Shown: one piece after another, positions 5,828 through 6,918 of the stretch | How the letters are laid out: every line of letters starts with the position of its first letter | Position numbering within the stretch: the first letter of the stretch is position 1 | Origin: an uncultured Collinsella sp. | GTDB taxonomy: Bacteria > Actinomycetota > Coriobacteriia > Coriobacteriales > Coriobacteriaceae | Assembly: GCA_905204635.1 (NCBI GenBank) | Contig: CAJLAN010000087.1 | Coordinates: 1-6,918 of the forward strand | Length of the DNA stretch: 6,918 bases | Direction of reading: 5' to 3' | Notes under the pieces: generated by a model | The model's database searches: none | What the model saw: only the letters and a program-made list of their open reading frames with translations | Told to the model about the DNA's origin: nothing | Translations under genes and position numbers: made by a program

Positions 5828-6918
5828 TGGCTGCACGCTTTGGTGACATGCTGCTCGAGCAGCGTCGCCGAATGGGCCTTTCCATTCAGCAGGTCGCCAA
5901 CACCATCAAAATCAGGCCGCAGATCATCGAGTTTTTCGAGAATGGCAATTTTGCATCGATGCCTCCGCGCGGCTATGCGCAGGGCATGATTTCGAGTTAT
6001 GCGCGCTTTTTGGGCCTCAATCCGCGGGAGGTCGTCAACGCTTATTTTGACGATCTGATGGCATATGAGCGCGAGACGTCGCAGCAGGGTGGTCGTTTTC
6101 AGGACGCCGCAGGCTACGTCAATTCGCGCTCCTCGGTTGACAACGGCCGCTTCCTGATGGTTCAGGGCGGGCGTTCGACGCGTTATGGCCAGCGCCCTCA
6201 GCAGGCTGGCTATATTACCGATACGGGCTCGAGCGAGGAGATTCGTTCCCAGCGCGATCGTTTTCGCAGCACGCCGGCGCCTGAGGAGCGCGCACTCCCC
6301 GCTGCCCGCGGTGTCGCACGAGACCCTCGTGCCGGCTACGGCGATGGTGGTTATTCCGATCGCGGGTACCGTGGCGTTTCTTCCGGTCGTCCGCGCGGCG
6401 GCTATGCAGACGCCGATACTACGCAGGTGACGCCTCGCCTTCGATCCCAGTCACAACCTTATAGCCATCGCTCCTCAGAGCCTCGTTCGGGCCAGCGCAA
6501 CTACCAGGGTCGCGGCGAGCTCGCCCCCCGCTCAGGTCAGCGCAATATGCAGCGTCAGGGTAGTTATCGCGGTCGTTCCGACAATAACCGCGGTCGCATG
6601 CCCCAAGGCACTGGTCGCGGTGGTTCAAATCGTGAACGCGGCGGTGGGCGTGCTCCCCAGAACAACGGTCTCGATCCTCGTATCGTTTACGCCGGCATCG
6701 GTGCCGTGGCGCTGCTGTTGATCGTGCTCATCGTGGTGCTGTTTGCCGGGTGTCTCACCCATCCGCTGGCGGCACACTACGGCACACCCAGCGCAGAGTA
6801 CGCAGCCCTGCCCGCTGTGCAGGGCATCCTGTACGGCTACCAGACCATGGACACTCTGGCCGGGCTGAATTTCGGGGCGGTCATTGCGCTGAACATCCAG
6901 GCCCTCGGTGTGACCGAA
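5827..6918 (+). CDS. RodZ-like helix-turn-helix membrane protein, 3' part replaced by a BrnQ-like segment; runs off the window
   Basis: Open frame of 364 codons with no stop before the window end. Residues 1-75 form a RodZ-type (HTH_25-like) helix-turn-helix: FGDMLLEQRRRMGLSIQQVA, then IKIRPQIIEFFENGNF, then YAQGMISSYARFLGLNPREV. In relatives this domain sits on the cytoplasmic side and can bind MreB or DNA. Residues 85-278 are low-complexity and very rich in Arg, Gly, Gln, Ser and Tyr, including PRSGQRN at 219-225 and 234-240. A hydrophobic helix follows at about 286-308 (IVYAGIGAVALLLIVLIVVL). From about residue 299-309 the sequence no longer fits a RodZ-like protein; it continues as a BrnQ transporter segment in the same frame. 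The usual periplasmic C-terminal domain is missing. The gene overlaps ftsK by one base. The N-terminal call is firm, but the full frame is unlikely to be a native protein. Confidence 0.8.
   Translation, partial: MAARFGDMLLEQRRRMGLSIQQVANTIKIRPQIIEFFENGNFASMPPRGYAQGMISSYARFLGLNPREVVNAYFDDLMAYERETSQQGGRFQDAAGYVNSRSSVDNGRFLMVQGGRSTRYGQRPQQAGYITDTGSSEEIRSQRDRFRSTPAPEERALPAARGVARDPRAGYGDGGYSDRGYRGVSSGRPRGGYADADTTQVTPRLRSQSQPYSHRSSEPRSGQRNYQGRGELAPRSGQRNMQRQGSYRGRSDNNRGRMPQGTGRGGSNRERGGGRAPQNNGLDPRIVYAGIGAVALLLIVLIVVLFAGCLTHPLAAHYGTPSAEYAALPAVQGILYGYQTMDTLAGLNFGAVIALNIQALGVTE
6481..6546 (+). repeat. Short tandem-like repeat in the RG-rich linker
   Basis: PRSGQRN is encoded at 6481-6501 and again at 6526-6546, a 15-codon period, within the Arg/Gly-rich tract of the RodZ-like protein. 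The codons differ between copies (for example TCG/TCA for Ser), so this is not a fresh duplication. Confidence 0.6.
6712..6918 (+). other. brnQ: BrnQ-like branched-chain amino acid carrier fragment, joined in frame
   Basis: The left boundary is approximate. Downstream of the hydrophobic helix the frame encodes GCLTHPLAAHYGTPSAEYAA, then LPAVQGILYGYQTMDTLAGL and NFGAVIALNIQALGVTE. The GY-TMDTLA--FG block followed by a hydrophobic helix and GVTE matches the middle of BrnQ (LIV-II) Na+/branched-chain amino acid symporters; E. coli BrnQ has GYLTMDTLGAMVFG and RSRGVTE at the same spacing, from memory. In BrnQ this block is preceded by a hydrophobic helix, so the join lies where both proteins have a membrane segment. 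Neither the BrnQ N-terminus nor the C-terminus is in the window. Codons change too, with mainly CTG for Leu and no Arg codons. I regard this as a foreign piece placed by misassembly or recombination. Confidence 0.75.

Overview
The window reads as part of a high-G+C Gram-positive chromosome, most likely an actinobacterium and plausibly a Coriobacteriia member of the Collinsella type. This rests on the gene order dapB-dapA-rnj-ftsK, which is familiar in Actinobacteria, on Shine-Dalgarno sites of the GGAGG type, and on G+C-rich codon use. The species assignment is inference. All genes lie on the + strand and non-coding DNA is scarce.

Layout. Bases 1-127 are the last 41 codons of dapB. A 101-base gap with a perfect 9-bp hairpin leads to a complete dapA (229-1131). 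A 63-base gap with a strong stem-loop leads to a complete RNase J gene (1195-3045). After one spacer base comes an FtsK/SpoIIIE DNA translocase gene with a TTG start (3047-5827). Its stop codon overlaps the start of a RodZ-like helix-turn-helix membrane protein gene (5827 to the window end, no stop).

How the genes work together. dapB and dapA are consecutive lysine/diaminopimelate pathway steps, with DapA acting before DapB, and they supply meso-DAP for peptidoglycan. rnj-ftsK-HTH is a tightly coupled run: mRNA turnover, chromosome segregation at the septum, and a probable membrane-anchored morphogenesis or regulatory protein.

What stands out. (1) The last ~170-210 bases do not belong to the RodZ-like protein. 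The reading frame passes without a break into a BrnQ branched-chain amino acid carrier segment. This looks like a chimeric junction (assembly artefact or recombination) inside a hydrophobic helix. (2) The FtsK linker carries a 14-residue motif twice, exactly 50 residues apart, with mostly synonymous DNA differences. (3) The RodZ-like protein has a ~190-residue RG/Tyr-rich low-complexity tract, and RNase J has a strongly basic Lys/Asn/Gln-rich tail. (4) Codon use changes sharply between dapA and the later part of rnj. I see no mobile element, CRISPR array, tRNA or rRNA. The core genes are conventional, and I found no convincing new multi-gene system.
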